Source: a virus. From it: a stretch of DNA of 49,846 nucleotides. Below, one piece after another: positions 41,014-48,750 of this stretch. The position numbers were made by a program, and so were the translations under genes. Below the pieces are notes generated by a model that had not been told where the DNA came from, did no database searches, and saw nothing but the letters and a program-made list of their open reading frames with translations. The first letter of the stretch is position 1, and every line of letters starts with the position of its first letter. The DNA lies in IMG/VR virus record IMGVR_UViG_3300034064_001188, positions 1 through 49,846 of that record; one strand, 5' to 3'.

Positions 41014-41558
41014 ACCACCAATCTGGCAACATCCCGCACCACCAATACCTCTTCGTGGACTCGCGGTTTATCACCAAGGACGAGCAAACCACTTGGATCC
41101 CTGCCGTGTGGTTTGGCCTTGTCAGCATCCCCGGCCGTATGTGGGGCCTGAACGTCATGCTGGAATGTGGAGCGGTGTACCGCAACGTGCCGCCGCACGC
41201 GGTGGCGTTTGAGAATCCGCCTGAAATGGGATGCTGGTCGGAAATCGACGCCCAGCGATGGGACTGCTACGGCGCGACGTTTTCAGCGTTTGAGTACACG
41301 TACCTGCGCGGGCTGGACTGCGTGTGCCGTTGTGATTACGTGCTTCTTGAAGGCGCGTACCTATTCACCGCCGTCCCAATCGACGACGGATTTTCCCGCG
41401 ACCCGTCACAGAGCAAGGAGTTCATGTTCGTCCGCCTGTACAACGGACGCCTGACAATCCAGCCGACCGACAAGCTGTTGTTCAACGACAAGAGCTTCAC
41501 GCGCCCAGAGTGGCCCACAAACCTGAAACGCAACGACCGAATCTATTCCTGCGAATGA
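41010..41558 (+). CDS. Conserved phage-type hypothetical protein
   Basis: Encodes 182 residues. The motifs WGLNVMLECGAVYRNVPPHA and a following QRWDCYGATFS are characteristic of a phage-only family of unknown function. Contains several cysteine and tryptophan residues. Overlaps the next start by 4 nt. Confidence 0.72.
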   Translation: MNHQSGNIPHHQYLFVDSRFITKDEQTTWIPAVWFGLVSIPGRMWGLNVMLECGAVYRNVPPHAVAFENPPEMGCWSEIDAQRWDCYGATFSAFEYTYLRGLDCVCRCDYVLLEGAYLFTAVPIDDGFSRDPSQSKEFMFVRLYNGRLTIQPTDKLLFNDKSFTRPEWPTNLKRNDRIYSCE

Positions 41559-41866
41559 GCACTGCAAAGATAACAGCAATTTACCCAATTACAGGCCAAG
41601 TGGTGGTGACGATTGGAGCAAGCTATCGGCGATACGGGCCTGATAGTTGGTTTGTTTCAATAGGTGAAAGCGAGGAACCCGTGTTTGACTGCAATGATTT
41701 AGAGGCAGCTTTTCAAGCTGCGTGTAAAGCACGTGGATATGACCCGGACGGCACCACCTCAAAGCGAATTGCTGAATTGGAACAGCAGTTGACAGACATG
41801 ACAGCACACCGAAATCGCCTTATCGAATCTTCAATGGAAGCGTGGGCACGCATCGACGACCAATGA
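41555..41866 (+). CDS. AT-richer hypothetical protein
   Basis: Encodes 103 residues from the ATG at 41555. A small beta-rich N-terminus (KITAIYPITGQVVVTI) and a C-terminal coiled coil (70-100, RIAELEQQLTDMTAHRN). Visibly more AT-rich (about half A+T by eye) than its neighbours, suggesting later acquisition. No family is recognised. Confidence 0.62.
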   Translation: MSTAKITAIYPITGQVVVTIGASYRRYGPDSWFVSIGESEEPVFDCNDLEAAFQAACKARGYDPDGTTSKRIAELEQQLTDMTAHRNRLIESSMEAWARIDDQ

Positions 41867-42177
41867 GCATCAACGACGACATCATGCAGTTCATCCGTTC
41901 AAGACAGGAGGCGGGTGAACGGAAATACGGGAACACCATCGAACGCGACGATCTTCGGCCTGCGGAATGGGCCAACCATGCACTGGAAGAGATGGCTGAT
42001 GGCATTCAGTACGCGGTGCGGTGTGTGGAGACCGTCGAGCGGTTGGAGTATGCGGCGAATTTGGCGTTGGCGGAGTTCACGGCGCAGATTGCGAAGTTGC
42101 CTGATGGGGCGGAAAAAGAACGCATCGTCGGCATTGCGCGAAAGTTGGTGGTTGCGCTGGATGGGAGGCCCGCATGA
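41863..42177 (+). CDS. Hypothetical helical protein
   Basis: Encodes 104 residues, mostly helical. The N-terminal stretch (MQFIRSRQEAGERKYGNTIERDDLRPAEW) resembles phage proteins with a YG...W-type core of unknown role, reminiscent of the small dATP/dUTP pyrophosphatase-like group, although I cannot identify catalytic residues. Overlaps the nuclease gene. Confidence 0.62.
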   Translation: MSINDDIMQFIRSRQEAGERKYGNTIERDDLRPAEWANHALEEMADGIQYAVRCVETVERLEYAANLALAEFTAQIAKLPDGAEKERIVGIARKLVVALDGRPA

Positions 42178-42677
42178 CCGAATCCAACATCCAATCCCGC
42201 ATCCTCCGAGCCCTCGGCAGCCGCCCAGACATCCGCCTGTTCCGAAACCAAGTCGGAGCCGCCTACGTGGGCCACAAACCCGCCGACCTGACGGACGCGA
42301 GGTTCATCCGCTACGGACTGACGCCAGGATCCGGCGACCTCATCGGATGGAAGTCCGTCACCGTCACTCCGGAAATGGTTGGCCGCAGGCTCGCCGTGTT
42401 CCTGTCCGTCGAAGTCAAGACCGCCACCGGACGCCCGAAACCGGAGCAGGTCACATGGAAGAACAGGGTCAACGAATTTGGCGGCATCGCCGTCATCGCA
42501 CGCAGTGAAGAGGAGGCAATGAACATGATCGAGACGCAGAAACCAACACAGACACGCGAGGCGCAGAGGATTGCGGAACTGGAAGAGTGGATCCGATCCT
42601 CGGAAGCCGACGTGTGCAGTTACGACATACTCAACGGACGCATCTGTGATGGATGCAGGTGTGGGAGGGGGGAATGA
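42174..42677 (+). CDS. VRR-NUC domain nuclease
   Basis: Encodes 167 residues. Residues 40-115 contain RYGLTPGSGDLIGW, FLSVEVKTATGRPKPEQ and the NEFGGIAVIARS segment, the core of VRR-NUC (PD-(D/E)xK family) nucleases with G-D and E-V-K residues. These enzymes act on DNA junctions in replication or repair. The C-terminal 40 residues are a coiled coil plus a cysteine cluster (CDGCRCG), an extra metal-binding or regulatory tail. Confidence 0.85.
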   Translation: MTESNIQSRILRALGSRPDIRLFRNQVGAAYVGHKPADLTDARFIRYGLTPGSGDLIGWKSVTVTPEMVGRRLAVFLSVEVKTATGRPKPEQVTWKNRVNEFGGIAVIARSEEEAMNMIETQKPTQTREAQRIAELEEWIRSSEADVCSYDILNGRICDGCRCGRGE

Positions 42678-43039
42678 AAGACCACGAGATCAATCAGGCG
42701 ATTGCGGAGAGTCTTGGTTGGAGACTTTGTGAGAAGCAGGTCGAAGGCATGAACAACGTGTATTGGCTGCCACCCGGCCAAGAGGATTATCCGGAAGCGG
42801 TGTTCATTTTCTGCGATACAATCCCAGCTGAGTACTGCAACGACCTTAACGCGATGCATGAGGTGGAGAAGACGCTGTTTCGCACAGGATACACAGACAC
42901 GTTGAATCAAAACTACTGGAACACGGTTTGGAATGTCTGCGGCGATCTTTATCGCAAGACAACAACTGTTGCCCACGCCACCGCCCTACAACGCGCTGAA
43001 GCCTACCTCAGGACAATTGGGAAATGGAGGGAATCATGA
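42674..43039 (+). CDS. Phage ABA-sandwich-type hypothetical, paralogue 2
   Basis: Encodes 121 residues. MKDHEINQAIAESLGW, YWLPPG, DLNAMHEVEKTLF and the ALQRAEAYLRTIGKW ending are the standard layout of the phage ABA-sandwich family. A shorter relative lies at 40391. Function unknown. Stop and start overlaps on both sides. Confidence 0.78.
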   Translation: MKDHEINQAIAESLGWRLCEKQVEGMNNVYWLPPGQEDYPEAVFIFCDTIPAEYCNDLNAMHEVEKTLFRTGYTDTLNQNYWNTVWNVCGDLYRKTTTVAHATALQRAEAYLRTIGKWRES

Positions 43040-43251
43040 CCACCCGCCGCTCCAAAGCCAACCTCGGCACCTTCCCGGTTGGTGAATCCCAGTACCGCGC
43101 CTACTTCCACAACGGCGTGCTTTACTTCCGCCGCAAGTACCAGCGCCAGGTGCTTTCTATTCCGCTGGAAGACGTGTTGCCGCATGCGCAGAACGTCCGC
43201 GTGGCGACGGTGGTGGTTGACGAACATCCTTTGCTGCCGGGGATTCAATGA
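43036..43251 (+). CDS. Hypothetical small protein
   Basis: Encodes 71 residues, with a basic N-terminus followed by an SQYRAYFHNGVLYFRRKY beta segment and a LEDVLPHAQNV end. No family is recognised. Overlaps the primase-helicase start by 4 nt. Confidence 0.65.
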   Translation: MTTRRSKANLGTFPVGESQYRAYFHNGVLYFRRKYQRQVLSIPLEDVLPHAQNVRVATVVVDEHPLLPGIQ

Positions 43252-45764
43252 CCCTCCCTCTCCTCGCCGCCGAACTCAGCCTCCACGCCGAGTCCGTGTG
43301 CCAACGCCTCTTACCGGCAGGTAAGCGCGTCGGTAAGACGTGGACCATCGGGAACATTCAAGGTGCAGCGGGTGACTCCTGCATCGTGGAACTCGAAGGC
43401 CCGAAAGCCGGCTTCTGGTACGACCACGCCGAATCCGATGGGGGCGACATGCTCTCCCTCGTCGCGAAGGCGCAGTCCATCACCGTAGGCCAAGCCGCCA
43501 AGTGGGCACGGGACTTTCTCGGCATCCGGGAAGAACCCGAACGTCAGGTGTTCTCCCCACTCCGAAAGGGATTCAAGCGCCAGGACGAAACCGAATGGCG
43601 CTACGGGTCTACAGCTTGGCACTACCCGCATGCCGACGCCTACGTCGTCCGATTCAACCTGCCAAACGGCAAGAAAGACACCCTGCCGCTGCGCTTTCTC
43701 CCACCCGATGGAGTGCCGCCTGACCGCACCAACCCGTCTCACTGGCGCTGGAAGGGTTGGGCGAAACCGCTTCAGCCGCCCATCTACCGCCTCCCGGAAC
43801 TCAAAGCCAAGCCGGACGCACCTGTCCTCATCGTCGAGGGCGAGAAAACCGCCGATGCCGCCGCCAAGCTGTTCCCGGATCACGTCGTCATCTCGTGGGC
43901 AACCGGCGCATCCGCCGTGGACCGCATCGACTGGACTCCACTGACAGGTCGCACGCTCCTCCTGTGGCCGGACAACGACGGTCCAGGCGTCCGCGCCATG
44001 ACGTACCTCAAGGCACGCTTCCCGGAGGCGACGCTGGTAAAACCACCGTCATCGCTTCCCGAAGGCTGGGACCTCGCGGACCCGATTCCGGAGGGCGTGA
44101 CCATCGACGGGATCCTGAATCCTCCTCCCGAGCAACCGAAAGCACCCGAACCGGACATCCCATTCCGCTGCCTTGGCCACGACGAAGCCGGGTTCCACTA
44201 CCTGTCCTATCGCTCCGGTCGCATCGTCACCCTGTCCGCCGCAGAACACACGGAACTCAACCTGCAACTCGTCACCGGAGACGATTTCTGGGGTCGCATG
44301 TCCGCTCGCCTCCGCCCCGAAGCCGAGCACATCGACTACAAAACAATCGCGAAATCCCTCATCGCCGAGCAGTTTGCAGCCGGCCATTACGATCCCGACC
44401 ACGTGCGCGGTCTCGGATGCTGGATCGAGGGTTCCACGGTGGTCTATCACGCCGGGGACAAACTCTACGTCAACGGCAAGCCTACCGCACTGCACGCACA
44501 TCGCTCGCCGTTCATCTACCCGTCCCGCAAGGCCACACGCGTCAACCTGTCGTCGCCAGCGTCAGCCAGCGAATCCGGCAAGCTCGTCGAACTCTCCAAC
44601 CTCCTGCCGTGGGCAGAAGCCTCGTGGCCGTGGGTGCTTCCAGCCGCGTGCTTTATCGCCACGATCTGTGGGGCACTCGACTGGCGTCCACACGGATGGC
44701 TCGTCGGTTCCAAGGGTTCCGGCAAGACGTGGATCTACAGCAACTTCATCTCCCCTATCCTCGGAGATGCCGTCATCAAGGCACTCTCCACGACGACCGA
44801 AGCCGGCATCCGCCAGGTCCTCGGTGCCGATGCGTTGCCGGTGATCTTCGACGAGATCGAATCCAAGGATGAACGGTCCATCGCCCGCATCCGGAACGTC
44901 CTCGAACTCGCCCGCCAGTCGTCCAGCGAGACGGGTGGGTCGATCTTCAAGGGCACCGCATCCGGCGTCGCCAAGCAGTTCCGCATCCGATCCACGTTCA
45001 TCTTCTCGTCCATCGTCTCCGGGGCCACGGAACCCGCCGACGAGTCCCGCATCGCCCGCATGGAACTGCAGAACGTGCGTGCACCTGACGCGCCAGCGAA
45101 GTTTGAGCAACTCGTCGCCATCGCCCGCGAGACGCTCCAAAACCCGGAGTGGTGCGAACGCATCCGTGCCAGGGCGATCCACCTTGCACCTGCCATCCGC
45201 ACGAGCGCCGAGGTTTTTCAACGCGCCATCGCCAAGGCCGCAGGCGACGCCCGCAAGGGGCAGCAGTACGGCGCACTCGCCTCCGGGTACTGGCACCTGA
45301 CGACTGAGAAACCCGCCACACCTGCCGAAGCCGTCGCGTGGGCGTCTGCCGTGGACTGGAAGGACATCGGCGTCAGCGACAACGACAGCGACGAGGTGCG
45401 CGCCATGGACATCCTGTATCAGTCTCGCATACAGATCCAACATCAGGATGGAACCCGATACGACCACACCGTCGAGGAACTGCTTCACATGTACTTTACG
45501 AGCGACACCCGTGGCGAAGCCGCTCGTGACGCACTCGTGCGCATCGGTGTGAATCCGTCGAAGGGGCTCCGCGCCGTGGACATCGCCGTCCGGCACGTCG
45601 AACTCTCGCGCATCTTCCGTGGGACGCACTTCGCTGACCGATGGAAGGATCATTTCATGCGGATACCGGGGGCTGTATCGGCCGTCAGCAGCCCGAAGGG
45701 GATGAAGAGTTTTAGGGCGGTGAGGGTGAAGCACGCGGTTGCCGAGGAGTTGCCGATTGCTTGA
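43248..45764 (+). CDS. Primase-helicase-type protein with TOPRIM and P-loop
   Basis: Encodes 838 residues. The N-terminus has a primase-like FWYDHAESDGGDMLSLV segment. TOPRIM motifs lie at ~194 (LIVEGEKTADAAA) and ~240 (LLLWPDNDGPG). The C-terminal ATPase has Walker A GSKGSGKT (487-494) and Walker B VIFDEIES (~532-539), a DUF927-like arrangement seen in phage and plasmid replication proteins. It probably primes and unwinds at the replication fork. The presence of this gene without a polymerase implies host polymerase use. Confidence 0.82.
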   Translation: MTLPLLAAELSLHAESVCQRLLPAGKRVGKTWTIGNIQGAAGDSCIVELEGPKAGFWYDHAESDGGDMLSLVAKAQSITVGQAAKWARDFLGIREEPERQVFSPLRKGFKRQDETEWRYGSTAWHYPHADAYVVRFNLPNGKKDTLPLRFLPPDGVPPDRTNPSHWRWKGWAKPLQPPIYRLPELKAKPDAPVLIVEGEKTADAAAKLFPDHVVISWATGASAVDRIDWTPLTGRTLLLWPDNDGPGVRAMTYLKARFPEATLVKPPSSLPEGWDLADPIPEGVTIDGILNPPPEQPKAPEPDIPFRCLGHDEAGFHYLSYRSGRIVTLSAAEHTELNLQLVTGDDFWGRMSARLRPEAEHIDYKTIAKSLIAEQFAAGHYDPDHVRGLGCWIEGSTVVYHAGDKLYVNGKPTALHAHRSPFIYPSRKATRVNLSSPASASESGKLVELSNLLPWAEASWPWVLPAACFIATICGALDWRPHGWLVGSKGSGKTWIYSNFISPILGDAVIKALSTTTEAGIRQVLGADALPVIFDEIESKDERSIARIRNVLELARQSSSETGGSIFKGTASGVAKQFRIRSTFIFSSIVSGATEPADESRIARMELQNVRAPDAPAKFEQLVAIARETLQNPEWCERIRARAIHLAPAIRTSAEVFQRAIAKAAGDARKGQQYGALASGYWHLTTEKPATPAEAVAWASAVDWKDIGVSDNDSDEVRAMDILYQSRIQIQHQDGTRYDHTVEELLHMYFTSDTRGEAARDALVRIGVNPSKGLRAVDIAVRHVELSRIFRGTHFADRWKDHFMRIPGAVSAVSSPKGMKSFRAVRVKHAVAEELPIA

Positions 45765-45789
45765 CACCGCCCCACACGTCATGCACGCT
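45761..45789 (+). promoter_or_regulatory. Leaderless-type promoter before the HTH gene
   Basis: TTGACA (45761-45766), a 17-bp spacer, CACGCT (45784-45789), then 9 nt to the ATG at 45799. It overlaps the end of the primase-helicase gene. Confidence 0.62.
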
Positions 45790-45798
45790 GCCGCAGCA

Positions 45799-46080
45799 AT
45801 GAAAAAGCAACTCACACAACAACAATGCGAGGAGATCCGCAGGATGCGCCAATCAGGCGCACCCTTGCGTGTCATCGCTGAAAAGTACAACGCCGTTCCA
45901 AGCACCATCAGCAACATCTGCCACGAGAAGCCGCCGAGGACGCATATGACCAGCAAGCCGGAACAGATCACACGCGACGAACACGTCAGCGCGGCGGAGA
46001 AGGCGGAGATCCTGCGCGATGCGGTGGCCATCGTGGCGCGGGGGCGGAAGACGGGGATGTGCTGGGGAGGTGGGGTGTGA
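45799..46080 (+). CDS. Small helix-turn-helix protein
   Basis: Encodes 93 residues from ATG 45799 (an ATG at 45781 is the alternative but lies inside the promoter). Residues 8-40 (QQCEEIRRMRQSGAPLRVIA, STISNI) form a resolvase/Hin-type HTH DNA-binding unit. The C-terminal part is charged. A regulator or DNA-replication accessory. Begins its own transcription unit. Confidence 0.7.
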   Translation: MKKQLTQQQCEEIRRMRQSGAPLRVIAEKYNAVPSTISNICHEKPPRTHMTSKPEQITRDEHVSAAEKAEILRDAVAIVARGRKTGMCWGGGV

Positions 46081-46337
46081 TCCACTTCACCCCATCCCCA
46101 TTCACCCCATCCGCATCCCGCGCCAGCGACGTTCGACGCATCAAGGCCGCGATGGAGGCCAGCGATTGCACCGCGTCCGAAGCGGACATCGAGTACGCGT
46201 ATCATCGGTACTGTGAGAAGTATTTCGATGTCGAGTGGATCTGGGTGACACCAAGTGCGCACGTGTCTGGCGAGATGGCTGCAAGATGGGTTATCAGGTG
46301 GATGAGGAAGCATGGGTGGAAGGAGACGAATGTATGA
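46077..46337 (+). CDS. Hypothetical protein
   Basis: Encodes 86 residues from GTG 46077, overlapping the HTH stop by 4 nt. The central part (DVRRIKAAMEASDCTASEADIEYAYHRY) is helical; the end is W-rich. No family is recognised. Confidence 0.6.
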   Translation: MIHFTPSPFTPSASRASDVRRIKAAMEASDCTASEADIEYAYHRYCEKYFDVEWIWVTPSAHVSGEMAARWVIRWMRKHGWKETNV

Positions 46338-46537
46338 CCACCTACCACATCCGAGTCATCCTCTCCGCAGTCGGCGGCACCACAACCACCGAAGTCCTTC
46401 CGGATCCATACCCGAACCTGGAAGACGCACTGCGCGACGCCAAGAACGGTTCGCTGCGCATCCAGCACACCGAGTGGATCGTGCGGCAGGGTGAGAAGGT
46501 TGTCGCGGTGTTCTGGAATGGGGGACGGGTCCAATGA
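46334..46537 (+). CDS. Hypothetical small beta protein
   Basis: Encodes 67 residues from the ATG at 46334, a short beta-rich sequence (TYHIRVILSAVGGTTTTEV). Overlaps both neighbours. No family is recognised. Confidence 0.62.
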   Translation: MTTYHIRVILSAVGGTTTTEVLPDPYPNLEDALRDAKNGSLRIQHTEWIVRQGEKVVAVFWNGGRVQ

Positions 46538-46923
46538 CCATCACCCTCACCCTCCCCTCCGAAACCCACACCGCCGTCCAAAACAGAGTCCGCGACCTGG
46601 GTTTCAAATCCATCTCCGCGTACCTGCGCTGGAAGCTGGATGAGGATCTTACTATATCCTCCACCCGTACCACCCAGCGCACCCGCCTGAACCCCCGCAA
46701 CAAAGGCCACAAGACCTACCTGCCAGGTTCCATTCGCTCCCGCGTCGAGGCAATCCCGGCCGGCCAGCCGTTCACCGTGGACGACATCATCACGCCGAAA
46801 GACGACCGCCAGAGCGTCGCGGTCACGCTTCACTATTTGAACCGCACCTCTGTCATCCACCTCCGTCGCTCCGCTGTTCGGACGCGCACGGGGTGGGAGG
46901 CGGCGGTGTTTGTACGGAATTAG
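46534..46923 (+). CDS. RHH plus winged-helix-like DNA-binding protein
   Basis: Encodes 129 residues. Residues 1-38 (ITLTLPSETHTAVQNRVRDL) look like a ribbon-helix-helix unit. Residues 70-129 (GQPFTVDDIITPKDDRQSVA, LHYLNRTSVIHLRR) have the helix-turn-wing pattern of a small winged helix. Probably DNA-binding. It resembles phage transcription or replication accessory proteins. Confidence 0.6.
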   Translation: MTITLTLPSETHTAVQNRVRDLGFKSISAYLRWKLDEDLTISSTRTTQRTRLNPRNKGHKTYLPGSIRSRVEAIPAGQPFTVDDIITPKDDRQSVAVTLHYLNRTSVIHLRRSAVRTRTGWEAAVFVRN

Positions 46924-46925
46924 CA

Positions 46926-47156
46926 ATGAACCCAAGCATCCTACTCCGCGTCGAAGTTTCCACCGGCAGCCCCATCGCCGCCTGCTTCGACGAAGCCGCT
47001 GCCTTGGCAAACCGCATCGGCGTCACGGTCGCGTTCACCTACAACTACGTCGATTGCCACGTCTCCCCCAACGCCGCAGTCGCCAGGGAGAAATTCCTCG
47101 CCGACTACCAGCGGGAGCTTTCCAACGACAATGGGTATCCGTATGTAAGTGTATGA
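46926..47156 (+). CDS. Hypothetical protein
   Basis: Encodes 76 residues, compact alpha/beta (ILLRVEVSTGSPIAACF, AVAREKFLADYQREL). No family is recognised. Overlaps the methyltransferase start by 4 nt. Confidence 0.6.
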   Translation: MNPSILLRVEVSTGSPIAACFDEAAALANRIGVTVAFTYNYVDCHVSPNAAVAREKFLADYQRELSNDNGYPYVSV

Positions 47157-47866
47157 TCTACGAAGACATAACCCTCGGCCCCGTGCGCCTCATCCTTGGC
47201 GACTGCCTCAAGATCGCACCGACGCTGGAAGGCGTGGACGCGGTGATTACGGACCCGCCGTATGAAATTGTGGCTGGCGGTGGCGGTATAGGCGCGACGC
47301 GGGCCGTTTACCAGAAGACCGAAGGCTTCACCGACTGCGGTTTCGATTACGGCATATTGGCCGGGTTTCGAAACTGGGTTTGCTTCGGAACACTCAAGCA
47401 GGTCCCGAAGCTGATTGATGCAGCCGGAAAGCGTCGGCACATGCTCATTACATGGAACAAGCCGAACCCATGCCCGCTCGTCTGCGGGAATTACCTGCCA
47501 GACACCGAGTACATCGTCCACGCGTGGGAAGCTGGGTGCCTGTACGGCTCCACATTGGACAAGGCCCGCTTCATTGTTCATCCGGTGGGAGACAAGGAAG
47601 AAGGGTCGCACCCGAACGAGAAGCCGGTGCGCGTGATGACCAAGGTGGTCAAGACGGCATCGGATAGAGGCCACCTCATCCTCGACCCCTTCATGGGCTC
47701 CGGCACAACCCTCATCGCCGCCATCAGGACAGGCCGCAGGGCCATCGGCATCGAGATTGACCCGACGCACTACCGGACCGCCGTGGAACGCGTCAGGCGC
47801 GAACTGGCGCAGCCAACGCTTCAATTTGAACCCCAACCGCAACCCAAGCAGGAGCCTTTGTTATGA
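47153..47866 (+). CDS. DNA adenine/cytosine-N methyltransferase
   Basis: Encodes 237 residues. TDPPYE (~33-38) is the catalytic motif IV (DPPY), followed after ~140 residues by DPFMGSGTT (~177-185), the SAM-binding motif I. This order defines beta-class amino methyltransferases (N6-adenine or N4-cytosine). No restriction partner is seen, so it is probably an orphan that protects or marks phage DNA. In the replication block. Confidence 0.88.
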   Translation: MIYEDITLGPVRLILGDCLKIAPTLEGVDAVITDPPYEIVAGGGGIGATRAVYQKTEGFTDCGFDYGILAGFRNWVCFGTLKQVPKLIDAAGKRRHMLITWNKPNPCPLVCGNYLPDTEYIVHAWEAGCLYGSTLDKARFIVHPVGDKEEGSHPNEKPVRVMTKVVKTASDRGHLILDPFMGSGTTLIAAIRTGRRAIGIEIDPTHYRTAVERVRRELAQPTLQFEPQPQPKQEPLL

Positions 47867-47958
47867 AATACGACCAAGCCCCCATCCAACTCGCCTTCAT
47901 CGACGAGCACGGCGAACGCATCTACACCGACGAACCGTTTCCACTCCGCTGGGCATGA
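47863..47958 (+). CDS. 31-residue hypothetical protein
   Basis: Encodes 31 residues and overlaps the methyltransferase stop by 4 nt (ATGA). Acidic, with conserved-looking FIDEHGERIYTDEPFPLRW. No family is recognised; its coupling and composition support it. Confidence 0.55.
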   Translation: MKYDQAPIQLAFIDEHGERIYTDEPFPLRWA

Positions 47959-47962
47959 TTTC

Positions 47963-48034
47963 ATGCGCATCTGCCGTGGTTTGCCTGTGGAACGTGACAT
48001 CAAGCCGGATCGGGTGTTCGGATGTGTGTCATGA
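47963..48034 (+). CDS. 23-residue putative peptide
   Basis: Encodes 23 residues, begins 4 nt after the previous stop and overlaps the following gene's ATG. No family is recognised. Chain position is the only support. Confidence 0.35.
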   Translation: MRICRGLPVERDIKPDRVFGCVS

Positions 48035-48153
48035 AACTCTCCCACCTCCAAACCATGGAACCCGACGCCACGGGGACCCACGCCGAGCAGATCGGGGCGG
48101 GGACGCAGGCGGTTGTGAGGCTCGAACCAGAGGATGACCTATGTCTCGACTAA
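48031..48153 (+). CDS. 40-residue hypothetical protein
   Basis: Encodes 40 residues, mostly acidic (LEPEDDLCLD end). Coupled to the previous peptide by ATGA and immediately upstream of the next promoter. No family is recognised. Confidence 0.45.
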   Translation: MKLSHLQTMEPDATGTHAEQIGAGTQAVVRLEPEDDLCLD

Positions 48154-48157
48154 CTCA

Positions 48158-48186
48158 TTGACTAAAACCAAAAACAGCAACACACT
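48158..48186 (+). promoter_or_regulatory. Leaderless-type promoter before the tandem paralogues
   Basis: TTGACT (48158-48163), a 17-bp spacer, CACACT (48181-48186), then 8 nt to the ATG at 48195. The spacer region is A-rich. No ribosome site. Confidence 0.62.
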
Positions 48187-48194
48187 AACAACGC

Positions 48195-48431
48195 ATGATA
48201 ATTGAAGACAATATTCCCATTCCAACCGAACAAACCTATGGTGGTCGGCCTCCGATTCCACTGGCGCAGATGGAAGTTGGCCAGTCCGTGTTTGTTCCTG
48301 AGTCCGTGAAAACGGCTCCGAACGTCCGGTGCTACGCAAACCAAGTCGGTGACCGACTCAAGCGTCGCTTCACGTGCCGCAAGGTCACTGAGAACAGCCA
48401 AGCTGGTCTGCGCGTCTGGAGGATTGCATGA
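48195..48431 (+). CDS. FVP-type hypothetical, paralogue 1
   Basis: Encodes 78 residues from ATG 48195, 8 nt after the -10 hexamer. Related to the next product, with (I/V)QIP/IPIP, EVGQSVFVP and GLRVWRI motifs. Compact small basic beta protein. Function unknown; a phage-specific family. Confidence 0.72.
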   Translation: MIIEDNIPIPTEQTYGGRPPIPLAQMEVGQSVFVPESVKTAPNVRCYANQVGDRLKRRFTCRKVTENSQAGLRVWRIA

Positions 48432-48700
48432 CATTGACCATCGAGTCCGGCGTTCAAATTCCGAAGCGTCGTCACGGTAGGATCAACACCCTGCCATTTG
48501 AACAACTGGAGCCAGGCCAGTCGTTCTTCGTTCCGCTGTCCGTGAAACGCCCAGGCACGGTCCAGGTCGCGACGCACCGAGCGAACCAGAACGCGGATGG
48601 AAAGGAGTTCAAGTGCTCCACCGTCCAGACAAAGCCGGTTACACTCGCAGGCCAGGAGCCGACCATCGTGAACGGTGCCCGCGTCTGGCGAGTGAAGTGA
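48428..48700 (+). CDS. FVP-type hypothetical, paralogue 2
   Basis: Encodes 90 residues. Overlaps paralogue 1 by 4 nt and shares EPGQSFFVP, SVK and ARVWRVK with it. Ends at the terminator of the rightward replication block. Function unknown. Confidence 0.72.
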   Translation: MTLTIESGVQIPKRRHGRINTLPFEQLEPGQSFFVPLSVKRPGTVQVATHRANQNADGKEFKCSTVQTKPVTLAGQEPTIVNGARVWRVK

Positions 48701-48724
48701 CCAGCTCCCACAGCGTAACCCCAC

Positions 48725-48750
48725 GCCCCACCCTCACGGTGGGGCTTTTT
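48725..48750 (+). terminator. Terminator of the replication block
   Basis: GCCCCACC 48725-48732 pairs with GGTGGGGC 48738-48745 (8-bp perfect stem), followed by TTTTT (48746-48750). Confidence 0.88.

Noticed and set aside
44562-46313. 583-codon frame on the - strand
   Set aside because: Antisense to the primase-helicase and HTH genes, both well supported.
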